A stretch of 64,000 bases of DNA, taken from positions 496,001-560,000 of the forward strand of contig RDEW01000017.1 in the NCBI GenBank assembly GCA_011109175.1. The letters run 5' to 3'. Shown here in pieces: positions 53,775 through 64,000 of this stretch. Every line of letters begins with the position of its first letter. Position 1 is the first letter of the stretch. This DNA is from Dicyema japonicum (lineage: Eukaryota; Dicyemida; Rhombozoa; Dicyemidae). The notes beneath the pieces are model-generated. The model did no database searches, was not told the DNA's origin, and was given only the letters and a program-made list of their open reading frames with translations. A program made the translations under genes and the position numbers.

Positions 53775-54747
53775 ATGGAAGATTATCTAATAAATGAAGT
53801 CTTCAATGATTACGAGGAGGACATTTACTACCTCGAACACATAATCGAAGAAAACAACCACGAAATGGTATAATATTCAGTTAAACTCAGATACTGGCTA
53901 TTTTGGTGTCTCTCGTACCATTCACTGAGAGAGACTCGGTTCTAAGGTCTTTTGAGGAGGCCACTAAGAAACTAAACGCAAATGAGCATGAAATTTTGGT
54001 CAAATCTCTTCCTCGTTTGTATGACTCGCAGCGTTGTTATAAACCACGCTTGAGTTATATTTATGACTTTGTCAGAGGTGAGACACCCTGTAAGACCTTA
54101 TAACTGACTTTAGGGGTGAACAACAGTTTCTGTGAAGAGTTGAGAATCGGGGGTCAAAGTATGGCAAAGTTTGTTTCGGACACTGCTACAACGATGAAAA
54201 AAGTTCAATTTGAATTTTAAATTGAAGCGGGAAAATTTGTCCAAAGTATTGCTTCTTGTGGAAGAATCCAAGATTGATGTTAAAATTCTTGAAAATTCCC
54301 TAAAGTCTATTAAAAGTGAGATTTCGTCTCTGATTGTCATAATGAGATGATGAGAAAGGAATGCGACTACTGCAGGCTCACTTTGGAATCGGGAATCAGA
54401 TTTGACAACGAGAGGACAGAAGAGATCGAGTATTAAAGAAAAAGAAGTCCCAAATGGAGGAGTTGATAAGAAAATACTCAAATTCTGTTAACAGGACCGA
54501 AGAGAATATACGTAAACACGAGGAAAATTGTGAGATTTTGGACAGAAAAATAGTTCAGATCAGTCATACTGAAGAAAATGTTAACTTTCCTATTACTAAG
54601 GCAACCACCTGGACTAAATTGCCTCCTACGTTGCCTAAATCGATGTCATGGACCTCAAATTTGTTGAGTTTTGATGAACTGCTTCCAAAGACTGAACGAA
54701 AGAAGGGATTACTTAAAAAGATGTTTAATTTTAAATCTAAGAAATAA
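53775..54747 (+). CDS. Unrecognised coiled-coil protein, about 6 exons
   Basis: Reads MEDYLINEVFNDYEEDIYYL, EHIIEENNHEM, then across a 23-nt intron (53868-53890) VSLVPFTERDSVLRSFEEAT, LVKSLPRLYDSQRCYKPRLS, and across a 24-nt intron (54090-54113) WVNNSFCEELRIGGQSMAKF. RENLSKVLLLVEESKIDVKI and QMEELIRKYSNSVNRTEENI follow, with a basic end KKGLLKKMFNFKSKK. The middle and tail are helical with heptad-like spacing; the N-terminus is acidic. The join around 54360-54420 is not resolved. I do not recognise the family; a membrane-tethering or cytoskeletal role is possible but unsupported. Confidence 0.6.
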
Positions 54748-55199
54748 ATTTGTTTAATTTGATTAGTTAACCCAAATGTTTCGAGAGGGAAGGTTTAGTT
54801 CTCATGATCATATGGAGTCAAGGCCCTTCAAGTATTGAAGTCATCATGAAACCGAGTAAGAGTAGATAACGGAGTTCTAGCATTTGTTGGAATCCTCTAA
54901 GGAATGAACCAGTAGAATGGGAGAGGGATGATGATTTTTTGATGCCATCCTCCCACTGGTCTCTTTTAAGACAAGTGGTTACCATTACGGAAGACGTTGA
55001 CTTGGAAATGTCATCGGAAATGAATTATGTGTCTCATTTTGGTTGAAAGATCTAAGTCAGGATATCAAGTTTCAAACCACAAAAGAATCATTTAACAAAA
55101 ATCATTTGAGTCTATCATAGAGGCAACTGGAGGCAATTTCAGAACAGAAGGGAAAAAAGACCCCCGTCCGTATAGAAAATGTGTGGGGTGACGATCGGA
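54748..55199. other. Spacer with a retroelement scrap
   Basis: About 55110-55150 contains SIIEATGGNFR, recalling the 52.35 kb fragment. Nothing else recognised. Confidence 0.35.
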
Positions 55200-55310
55200 G
55201 CATCGAGAAAAAATGGCCCGATTATTGAGAGATGCCGGGAACACCTAAATATTAGTTAGTGGTTAATACGGTGTTTCTTTGCCTTAAATAATAATAATAA
55301 TAATATTTAC
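55200..55310 (+). repeat. SINE-B-like 3' tail
   Basis: CCTAAATATTAGTTAGTGG and CGGTGTTTCTTTGCC, then an ATAATAATAATAATAAT run. Confidence 0.5.
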
Positions 55311-55319
55311 AACAAACAT

Positions 55320-56460
55320 CAATGTACTTAAACGGGTAGAGTCGGACATTTCGCTAGAAAAAGAATCGTAAAACACAGATTGGCGTTCTTTGGGCATGTT
55401 GTCCGCTCTGATTTACTGGAAAGAACTATTATGCTGAGCAATATTACTGGGAAGAGAAGACCTGGCTGACCGAGGACTCGGTGGCTATCCACAGTGGAAG
55501 ACGTCACGGGAATGCCTATATCAAGGCTACTCCAAATTGCAACGGATCGGGGAGAAAACTCGTTCATGAGATCTCCAAATGTCGGACACGACTTAATTGG
55601 ACAACATAACATAACATAGGTTTTTTTGACACTACAAAGGCTGCTTTAGTTCAACGTTAAGCCCACTCAGTTATGACGACAATCAGCTATGCGATACAAA
55701 GCTGTCTAAAACAAATTTAAAGAAGACCGATTACTTTCGAACTACAATCGCGAGGACACTACAAAACTTCACTTCGTTTTTGAGAACAACTTCATTTGAG
55801 GCTTTTGTGAAGAGAATGAAAACTCGAATGACACCTCTTAGGCTTCCACACGTAATACAAGTGTACAGGAAATGGGTCGGATCTCGGAACGAAAACCGAG
55901 CAAAAGTGAAATGGTTACTTAGGATGTTTCCCTTCTTATTTGTCACTGATTCTTGGTTTTAATGGTCTTCTGTCTTAACCTTGCTCGCCTACAGTGTGGA
56001 CACCAGTCCCCTCAACCTACATATATGTAAACTGGATGGTGCGAAAGATGCCCTCTGTTCCTGTTGCAAAGTCTCAGAGCTGACATCAAATCACCTTTTT
56101 GAATGTTCTGAACTTGTACGCTGTTCTTCGAGTATACAAAGTTGACCTATCTATAAAACGTCGTTTATAACTTAATAGACACTGGGTTTCTATAAGTTAG
56201 TGGAGTAGGGGTTACTTGACTATCGAGCATCAATTGCTACTTTCCTTCCAGAGGAGTCGACCAGAAGTAATGGCTGAGGTTTCCTGCGTTTCAAAAAAAG
56301 AACTAGGTAATTTATTTTGGGAAAGAATCTCAATCACTCCTATAGAAGAATATTTGATCGAGTGCAGAAATTCGAGAAGACATTCCTTGAAGGAGGTGGG
56401 ATCGTTGGCGGATTTCTCTAGGAAAGTCTGTGAAGCCACAAGTAATTGGAATCATTAGTT
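55320..56460 (+). mobile_element. LINE C-terminal fragments, two kinds
   Basis: 55.37-55.62 kb: FFGHVVRSDLLERTIMLSNI and TGKRRPG, a LINE C-terminus ending in repeated CATAA units. 55.74-56.13 kb: LRTTSFEAFVKRMKTRMTPL, and LCSCCKVSELTSNHLFECSE, a zinc-knuckle-like end of jockey-type elements. 56.22-56.46 kb is an open stretch with ERISITPIEEYLIE, probably the same class. Confidence 0.6.
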
Positions 56461-56599
56461 GGTTTTGACACATTTCCTGGTGATCTTATGGTTTCTTTAG
56501 TAAATAACTACAAAGCTACTAGCCTCAGACTGTATGACGAATTAAAACCGATCCTCATCTATAATTTGGATGCATAGGGAGTCTCAACTCGAAGAAGTG

Positions 56600-57060
56600 C
56601 TCGACTAATGATACATAAAACAACTTCAGTTTCTTTTAGAACTGAATTGGTTAATGTGAATAAAGAAAAAAACGTTATACGAAAGATACATCACGGGATC
56701 TTTAGGTGTGTTAATCACGGAAGCACGCTGGAATCTATTAGATCAAATTCAAACTGGATCCACGGCAGCACAGGTCATAATGGAAGACCATTTAGCAGCA
56801 TCTTGGAAATTCCGTGGAAGTTTACTCAAGACGCTTTATGAAGTTCTAATGGTGAGCAGAGCTCTGTAAAGAAAGCACTAAGGGACGGAGAAGACCTTAG
56901 TGGTCTGAGGAGTCGGTTCTCAAATAGAGGAGGACGGAAGCGATTAGTTAGAGACCCAACTTTTCTCCTTTACGAAGGCACTCTAATTATTAACTTATTA
57001 CTTTTATTAAGGCACTCTAATAGTTTCCTGGTGGTGGCCACGAGACTACCTCTATAATTT
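56600..57060 (+). mobile_element. F1-related LINE 3' end
   Basis: Near 56.87-56.96 kb the frame reads KALRDGEDLSGLRSRFSNR and GGRKRLVR, the F1-type ending. A doubled AAGGCACTCTAAT and GGTGGCCACGAG follow in the 3' UTR. Confidence 0.6.
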
Positions 57061-57131
57061 TTATTTTTTGTTTATAATAATAAAAATATTTAAGGAATTA
57101 AATTATTAATTTTGTTAATATGTTAAATCAG

Positions 57132-58536
57132 TTAAAATGAGTCCCATTTTGTGCTAGTTCTGCTTGATGTAAGAATTGTGATGGTCCCAATAATGCATGA
57201 TATCAAAAAGACCCATAAAAGTATTCTGTCAACCACCATGGCTATGTACTTCCATTCCTCGTTGATCTAAAATGAGCAATGCCTGCAAACGTGGGAATTC
57301 CTGTCTTTGTTGTGGAACCAATTTGCGATATATTTCACATATTTTACGCATTTTTTACTATCCGTCATATTTTCTTCGGTGGGAAATAAGGTCTCTGCGT
57401 TTTCAAAGGGCATGACATCCTTCCTGTAAGGTTTCGACATCAGAAAAAACGGTGGGAGGAACTCGATGAATAATTTTCTTATCCACGTGGGTATTTGATG
57501 AGTATTTGGATTTCGAAAGTTCAAACTTAACACCACAATCGTCATGATGACGGAAAGGGTGACCAACGAAAAAGTGAAAAGGACATATTTTCCAATCAAG
57601 GGGGTAACAACTGATGTTGGGGGGATAATTTCTATGAACTGCAAAATAAACACCGTCAGAGTAAGAAGAATAGACACGCTGAGGGTTATCTTCTCCCCAC
57701 TGTCTGACGGAAGGTAAAACACGAGGGCGGTAAGAAAAGATATCGACACGCAAGGAATTATCATGTTGATTGTGTAGAACTTGGATTTCCTTTTGAGGTT
57801 AACCTTGAACAGAATCCACGGATATGCCTCGCTGCAGCAGGAGAAAAAGTTTTCGTATCTTTTGGCTGGAACCGAAAGTATCTCCCATTGGACATTCTCG
57901 TAAAATTTGCTCAAATCAATCCCATCTTTTATTATCTCGTCGTTTTTTGCTGAAACATGTTGAAGATCCACCTCATCTCCATTATATGTCCATGAACCGA
58001 ACTTAAGGAAGCATTCCTGCTGATCCAAAGGGAAATGCTTAATGTTGATAGGACACGTGCTTTTGTAAATTGCCGGAGGTTCCCAAATCACGGTACCATT
58101 GAAGTAGACTAAGGCCTTCGTCGTGATTGTGATCTCGTAATTACCTTCCGCGCTATAATAATCTCCCAATTTTTACTTGTTGTACAAAACTATATCAGGA
58201 AGCCAAATTCTGTCGGTCGGCATATAAACGTGCTGTATTCCACCAAATTCTCGAATATTCCATTTGAGTCGTTCGTCAATCCAGCTCTGTTTAAGCCACA
58301 CATTTGTAGTGATTACTTGCTGCTTTTCGTCCTAAACCCTGTTATTCGAATTTTACAATATTTAATATTTGAACCAGTCTTAGACCCACTCTAACAGTCA
58401 GCTTTGTGCCGTTGACTCCCAGAGGGCGCGCGAATCTGTTGTAATTCTCACTAGACAGCAGTTTGTCATATAATTTTGCAGAATATATGTCCGATAAGGT
58501 TTGAATAAATAAACACAGAAATAATCCAATTTTCAT
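57132..58536 (-). CDS. Nicotinic acetylcholine receptor alpha-like subunit, 4 exons
   Basis: 443 residues. Signal peptide [15 protein letters not shown]; ligand-binding domain with [21 protein letters not shown] (loop A), [10 protein letters not shown] (loop B) and the Cys-loop [15 protein letters not shown] with 13 residues between the cysteines. The vicinal pair in [10 protein letters not shown] marks an alpha-type principal face. Four membrane helices follow; M2 is preceded by SGEK and reads [20 protein letters not shown], as in cation channels. The M3-M4 loop is short, and M4 lies in the last exon ([18 protein letters not shown]). Introns 58332-58356, 58153-58176 and 57267-57290 (24-25 nt); exons total 1332 bases, divisible by three. 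No frame breaks, so probably a working pentameric ligand-gated channel subunit. Gating ligand inferred. Confidence 0.95.
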
Positions 58537-58779
58537 TAAAGTGACTTTCAGAAGTCATTTTTGTAGGCTAATGCTGATTGAGAGAAGTTTTATCAATAAC
58601 CAATTAATTATCATTAATAGTAACGCAGAATCATGTTAACCACCCTATACGTGCGGCTTCTTACAGATGATCCCCTAAGTTCCCTCAGAACATTTCTTTT
58701 CCAATTAACCACTATGATCACCTCAATGATCAAAGGGCGCTCGTCCCGTAGCTACTATCAAGCAAACTAGGATCTACAT
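58537..58779. other. Spacer upstream of the receptor gene
   Basis: Likely contains the receptor promoter. No trans-splice-like acceptor is visible just before its ATG. Confidence 0.3.
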
Positions 58780-59560
58780 GAGAGTGGATAGCTTCGAGAG
58801 CGTATCTCATTGGTTGTTATCAGAGGAAACAGTCTGACCATTCAAACTCCCTGATTAAAATTAATTAGTTGTATTATTGTGTCAAATAACGAGGTAGTAA
58901 GGAGTCTTCATCTTTTATTATGCAATAAGTAGGTATTCGCTACACTAGAAAGTTGCGGACTCATAAGGTTCAATCTGTAGTAGAGAACACCAGGATCCAA
59001 ATTAAGTAGACAGTGTCATCCGTATCTCGGTGCTAGTCAAGCACAATAAACCGAACATTATGGTACACGATAAAGATTCTGGCCAAGTCCTTATCATAGA
59101 GGTTGGCACTACGTCTCAAAACCGTTTGCAGACTATGGAAATGGAGAAAAAAAGGAAGTATGACTTGCTTGTAAACGAGATGGGGCAGATGCTTGGTTGC
59201 AAGGTCCTCGTTATTCCAATAGTAATGACGTGGGAAGGAATTGCAACAAAGTACCACAAGGGTTATCTGAACCAGTTGGGGGTAGATAGGAAGCTCCAGG
59301 CCTATCTACAGTCCACTGTGTTAAAGCGGATCCTAGAGAGCTTGACACTGGAGTATAGGAGGCAGAGCCCAGAGATGCCACATGGGCAGAGGGTTCAATT
59401 GGACAAGGCGCTCTCAGAGTTGTTTCAGCAACCAGAATCGAACCTGCCTGAGGAGGCTGGCGAACAGACAAGTGAGGAAGGTTGTTGATTATTAGATAGT
59501 AACTTTTTATTGTTGGTTAAATAAAGTGGGGTTTTATTGTGTCAATAAATTTTAGAGAAT
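58780..59560 (+). mobile_element. F4 tail scrap followed by an F3 endonuclease copy
   Basis: 58.78-58.86 kb: LRERISLVVIRGNSLTIQTP (F4 end). 58.92-59.49 kb: the F3 domain, with LVKHNKPNIMVHDKDSGQVL, IIEVGTTSQNRLQTMEME, KKRKYDLLVNEMGQMLG and VIPIVMTWEGIATKYHKGY, then a hydrophilic end QPESNLPEEAGEQTSEEGC. The frame is open from 59030 to 59488. The expected catalytic KPD is KPN here, so the nuclease is probably dead. The 3' end has AATAAA at 59.52 kb. Confidence 0.75.
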
Positions 59561-59669
59561 TAACCACTTAATTAATTCTCAATTAACTGATTTAAAATCA
59601 TTAATCCATAAATTTTTTAAATAAAACCAATTTGAAAAAAAACTTTATTTAACCTAAAAAGTAACAGTT

Positions 59670-59748
59670 AACAACTGGCTGCTCTCATAATTGATAACGC
59701 ATTTCTTCTGACAATTTGCAAGGAAATGGGCTCAATGAGGCAGCTCTA
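59670..59748 (+). repeat. Partner of the 30.06 kb repeat
   Basis: GGCTGCTCTCATAATTGATA and GCAAGGAAATGGGCTCAATG match 30062-30140. Confidence 0.6.
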
Positions 59749-60170
59749 TTCCGTAAAAAAGTACAAAAGTCTCAGAGGACGTTTCGTTTTCAAACCATTC
59801 TTGGTCGATAGTTTGTTTGCTACGGGACGAGCGCCAAGTTACCGTTCCCAGACTTCTCCTTTTTGCTATCAACGTTGATGGTGTGTTAGAAGGTAAGCAA
59901 ATTGAATTTACGAGGTTTCGATCACAAGCTTGAAGGTTAACTGTCATCCAAGAGTCTCTTATTTTATAAGAGTTTCGGTCCTTAATGAGGTTAATCCTGA
60001 GTGAGTGGCTGTCAGCCCATCTTAGAAAGAAAGAAACGATCAACACAAGTGGCGTCCCAAAAAAATTATTTTTACTTTCTTTTGTACGTACAGACAAGCA
60101 AAGAGTTTGCACATGATATTCAGCAACTTCAAGTCCCTCCGTGATGATTTCGTTAATCTTCATGCGTCTA
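59749..60170 (-). mobile_element. Transposon ORF1-like fragment
   Basis: Open minus frame with INEIITEGLEVAEYHVQTLC and FFGTPLVLIVSFFLRWADSH; the start recalls the 0.8-1.06 kb fragment. No complete product. Confidence 0.4.
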
Positions 60171-61261
60171 CGTTCCTTCCAGTGCTACTTCGACAGCAAA
60201 GAGCGTAAAGTCCTTTAAAGTTATTCGTTTTTCCATATCCGACTGGTTGCTCATGTAACCATTGAACATAAAACGATAAAGATTCATTAAATTATATTTT
60301 TTATTTCGAGTCTCGTGGACTTAGCAAGTCTAATTTGAAATGGTGAAACAATCAGTGCACTTGCAAGAACACAAAAAGAAAAACGACGCAGTGGAGTTTT
60401 GAGCGGTTTGCCTTTGATTATGAGAGGTAGGTCTCAATCTGTCCATAGCACAGTTTTAGTAATTTACTAACATTCAATAGTACTACATTGTATCTAATTT
60501 TTTTACCTGAGGTGATGACGTACGTTTATTAGGGTGCATCTCTCGACTCTTTTAACATAGAGACTTGAATACTAGCATAAAAAGCTTTAAGTATTTAAGA
60601 TTTAACTTAGTATTTATCCGTTGTCTACAATAGCCAAGTTAGGAAAATGTGTTATAAATACAAGTACCATGACAACACATTAAAATTTCACACAATGGAT
60701 TGGTCTCCGTTATTCAAGAAGACACATTATGAACAATAGATGATCGTATATGTTTAACGAAATACGTGATAAAGGCGACAAAAACTTATATTTTAATCTG
60801 AAATGTCTATGCTCCGACAGTCACGAAGCTTACTAGAAGCATACAAGAGCTACGCCTATATAAAAGAGCCTTTATTGTCTCAGAGTAAATGACATTAATT
60901 TATTTATATTTTAAAATTGTTAAAAATACGTCGAGAGGATAGTAAACAAACCTCATACTATTAACAAATTACAATTTGCTAATCATTCTGCAGATTCTTA
61001 ATAAATGGATTATCTTTCACAGCACCTTCCTCCCTTATTTTTCTAACTTTCTTCACCTACAACCATGTACACACTACAACAAACCTTTCCTTGATCACAT
61101 TCATCATAAGTTTTCTTCACTCTCTTGTGACTATACAGACTGCTCTTACCACCATTCCACTCACTCACTACTTAAATAATTACACACAAAACCGTCATTG
61201 GAAGTCAAATATGACAACACATCTTCGTTCGGAGTCCCCGAAATTCTTTCTCGATTTTCAG
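60171..61261. other. Spacer, nothing recognised
   Basis: AT-rich with short direct words; no coding reading, RNA gene or repeat family identified on either strand. Confidence 0.5.
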
Positions 61262-62947
61262 TCATAGGACGCCAATTAAAAGGGGTATATTTGAATTGAG
61301 CGACATTTCAGAGCTATTTTTGTTGCCCTTATTTCGTGGTATATTTGATGATTTGCCCTCGTTTGATTCAGGGTTCTTATTCTCATCATTTTTTACATTG
61401 ACGTCCTTTGGAAGACAATCTTGAGCAGCACATTTATCCCTAGTCTGCATTTTACGAGCCTTTCTAAGGTGGAAAAACTCATTGGGTTTGCCAGTTTTAA
61501 TATACAGCAAAATGTACGCCTGGGAGAACAGAACCTGGTTAATACCAACCAGGGATATCTAAATGTCTTCACAGCCTCAAACTTGATCATCATCTGCCTT
61601 CTGCCAGACTCCTGTGGGCGACTTTATATAGGCGATATAGTGTCCGGACCGAGGAGAAGATCCATGGTGGACGATAACGGCATAAAGATCATAATAGCAG
61701 GGTCTGGGAAAAGTGAGGTAGGAATTCAAGTCGAGACTGGCTGAAATTTGGACTTGTTTATTGATCTTCTGGAAGTAATCATTTTTTATCAGTTCAAACC
61801 CGAATAAACCACAAAAGTACCTCTTTAGGTGGACAATTAGCACATTGGGGGGTTCACGCAATGTAAGAGTCTTTATAGCCTCACTGGTTTTATCACACCT
61901 TGAATATAGATTGAGATTACTTTGAGCAGAAATAAGAGTTCTGATTATCCAGCAGTTCGGGGGAAGTGAACCTTCTGAGAGCATGCTCAATGGTCGAGTC
62001 CTAACATTAGTAAAGGAGTACTTTTATCTCCAAGGATAGGTCGAGGAAGAAATCAAGGGTCATAGAAGTATTATTGCACTTTAAGCACTTTACTACAATA
62101 AGATAGAGAAAAACTAGAGCTTTGAAGGTATCCTCCAAATATTCGATAAATTATATCTGAGTACTCACTCTTTGAATCCAAACTATAATTAATAAATTTA
62201 ATATAAAAAAGGTTTAAAAAATTTTTAAATTAATTTAAAAATAACTTTTTAAAAGCAGAAATGGACGAGGTGTGCATACACTCTATAACAGCGAGAAGGA
62301 ATTCGTGGGCGTCCTCCTGCCTATTAGGCATCAGATTTGAAGATATTTCTGCATGGATGACATAAAAATTACTGAAAATATTGTTTATGATATTTTGGGG
62401 GTAAAACAATGTGTTCTTCTTGGCCTTTGAGATGGCAAAGTTTGAGTAATTCTTCATCTCACACAACATGCAAAAATTTCCTCGTATTTCGCCTAGTTAA
62501 CCAAATAAAATAGATTTTAATACACTTGTGGCTTGTTTTTCATAATATAGTTCACAATCGGTGGGGTGGACTGTAAACATTGCAACACAGAATTGATGTA
62601 GCAGGTATTTCTGTAGTTCATAAGTCCACACACAATGTTCTCTTTTACGTCATATTCCAAACGCAAGTCGTAGATAGTGTTTACTAGTCTCAAGTTGGTT
62701 TGTTTTTTCTTCTTTTCTTTCACAATGCCTGAAAATTTAAATTTAATAAACTTCCATCGCCTAGGTCTACTACACGTGGGTAGATTTTAGTGAGGGAAGA
62801 GGCTTTGAATTCTTCGTCTGGACTGGCCTCTGTGAATTCGATTGTAATGTTTGAGTAAATTGTATGGTGAGACTTTATGGGTTTGGTTGGTTTATCTCTT
62901 ATTTCTGCTTTTAAGAATTTATCTAAGGATGTTTCCATCATTCTCAT
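61262..62947 (-). CDS. USP36/42-like ubiquitin-specific protease, multi-exon
   Basis: Start ATG at 62947. The Cys box is GLMNYRNTCYINSVLQCL with the catalytic Cys kept; the usual NxGNTC glycine is Arg. Next come LMPNRQEDAHEFLLAVIECM (QEDAHEF as in USP36/42), CDKTSEAIKTLTLREPPNVL and VHLKRY, and the His box SGHYIAYIKSPTGVWQKADD with catalytic His and Asp. After a 24-nt intron the domain closes with VLFSQAYILLYI, then a basic tail of about 75 residues rich in Lys, Asn and Ser. A 23-nt intron near 62.73 kb joins the first exon. The CXXC zinc pair of the fingers is only partly visible between 61.99 and 62.23 kb, where exon limits are unresolved. USP36 acts in the nucleolus on ribosomal and histone substrates; which member this is stays open. 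Confidence 0.85.
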
Positions 62948-63719
62948 GCACGTATCACCACGTGAACGAATTTTATTTAATGTAAATTAATATTAAATTA
63001 TTTTTATTATTTTAATTTATTTTTATTCATTTTTATTTAAATTATTTTTTAATTTTACTAAACTCAACCTATAATACCGCCCAAATTTTCATTTCTGAGT
63101 GCCTGAATTGTCAGGACCTGACGTGGACGTGGAGGATATCTGGTAGCGAATGTAACTTAAAGTAGGTTATATATTCTATACCTATTTAATATCAATAGAT
63201 TATTCAGGTTCGATAGTAAGTGTATCTGATCATTTCCTACATAGATTTCTACTGAGCCCTTGATACATGAGAAAGAAGTTGACGACTAGTTCCATGGTAC
63301 CAGATAGACAAGTCCTACCGAAGTCCATTAAGAACCAGAGGAAAGTAATTAAACTTTCATTTTTTGCAGTTGTAGGAGCTTCCCGGCATGATCCAATGGA
63401 GCTATAATTTTTTGTTATTATTGTAGTACTGGAATCACGTGTAGGTCACGTGATACCGCGTTAATTTAACAAAGGAAGAAATGGGCTGACCATGTTGTGT
63501 CACCAACCACACATGAAATTGAACTGATGGCTGATGTAGCTGATTTTTTCACCCAATTTGATCTGACCTCTAGTTTATTTAATTAAAATATACTTGAATC
63601 ATAAGTTTGCCACTCATAAATAAAATTGCTATTTAAATTAAATTTATTGAACCTGTCAGGTAAAAAAACCAAACTAATTTATATTCATTAACGTCAAAAA
63701 TAATTAAATTAATCTATGA
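62948..63719. other. Spacer, nothing recognised
   Basis: AT-rich near 62.97-63.06 kb, then mixed sequence. A possible acceptor (TTTTTTGCAG) lies near 63.37 kb, but no exon can be read after it. Confidence 0.4.
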
Positions 63720-63975
63720 AGTTTGAATGGACAGACTGTTTCCTCTGACAATAAGCATCGATAGTCTTCCTTAGATCCTTGGTGACCCTTTGGATCGTTG
63801 AGCCGATCCGATGGACTAGATCGTCCGCTTGTGGGCCAAGGATTCCTGACGTCTCAAAAGTAAATGATCCTCCGAAATGGTTCGGTGCTTCCTTCTCTTC
63901 TGATCCTCAACTTGCCTAGAAGCATGACCTGGGTTCGAAATTGAAGCGGTCGAAATTTTTCGGACATGTAGCGTC
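63720..63975 (-). mobile_element. F4 tail
   Basis: Minus strand: FTFETSGILGPQADDLVHRI and GSTIQRVTKDLRKTID, then a frame-shifted end with VRGNSLSIQT. Homologous to 50.34-50.56 kb in the opposite orientation. Confidence 0.65.
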
Positions 63976-64000
63976 ACAGAAAAAAAATAAAAATTAAAAA

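Noticed and set aside
55280-55310. ATAATAATA run as an independent microsatellite locus
   Set aside because: It is the 3' tail of a SINE-B-like copy, as at 36.7 and 53.57 kb.
1-64000. Ciliate origin because of the tiny introns
   Set aside because: TAA and TAG act as stops at conserved gene ends, and metazoan-type genes (nAChR, SBF with C1, tetraspanin, TMEM258) are present.
1-64000. CRISPR arrays, prokaryotic operons or phage genes
   Set aside because: No regularly spaced repeats; genes are spliced and eukaryotic throughout.

Overview
The window is animal nuclear DNA, AT-rich and full of decayed retroelements, with protein-coding genes whose introns are extremely short. Reading across frame breaks with family alignments gives about 50 GT...AG introns of about 20-31 nt, most of them 22-26 nt. 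In four genes (tetraspanin, SF3B5, TMEM258, MRPL44) removing them gives an exact multiple of three and a protein of the length expected for the family. TAA, TAG and TGA all act as stops. Metazoan-type genes (nicotinic receptor subunit, tetraspanin, SBF/MTMR5-13, TMEM258), the standard code and introns this short together point to a dicyemid mesozoan (Dicyema-like). The species is an inference, not read from the sequence.

Genes, left to right: ANKRD42-like ankyrin protein (+, 1.6-3.1 kb); tetraspanin (+, 3.7-4.5); peptidyl-tRNA hydrolase 2 (-, 6.5-6.9); unrecognised gene (+, 9.1-9.65); SF3B5 and an LRRC34-like LRR gene as an operon-like pair (+, 13.9-15.4); WIPI/ATG18 PROPPIN (-, 16.9-18.2); CDC73/parafibromin (-, 24.7-26.1); SBF/MTMR5-13 pseudophosphatase (-, 30.3-36.3); TMEM258 (+, 42.2-42.4); mitochondrial ribosomal protein L44 (+, 44.0-45.2); unrecognised gene (-, 47.35-47.85); RED/IK splicing factor (-, 50.7-52.1); unrecognised coiled-coil gene (+, 53.8-54.7); nicotinic acetylcholine receptor alpha-like subunit (-, 57.1-58.5); USP36/42-like deubiquitinase (-, 61.3-62.9). 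They are mostly housekeeping functions: splicing, transcription elongation, mitochondrial translation, N-glycosylation, autophagy, membrane traffic and ubiquitin.

The rest is mostly repeats. Four non-LTR lineages recur: F1, an APE-endonuclease LINE whose tail carries a GRPR-TLP motif (two nearly identical copies, 19.5-21.9 and 26.3-29.2 kb, suggest recent activity); F2, jockey/R1-like with a gag-type ORF1; F3, with a restriction-like endonuclease domain; F4, a reverse-transcriptase family whose tail has a GHH-Cys motif, an RPDG motif and a QRIS-like segment. Two SINE groups share a head, one with clear tRNA-type A and B boxes. A pogo-like foldback element and several tandem duplications are also present.

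Three conserved genes (LRRC34-like, CDC73, PTRH2) carry isolated one-base frame breaks that no intron explains. Exon limits come from reading by eye and have not been tested against RNA.
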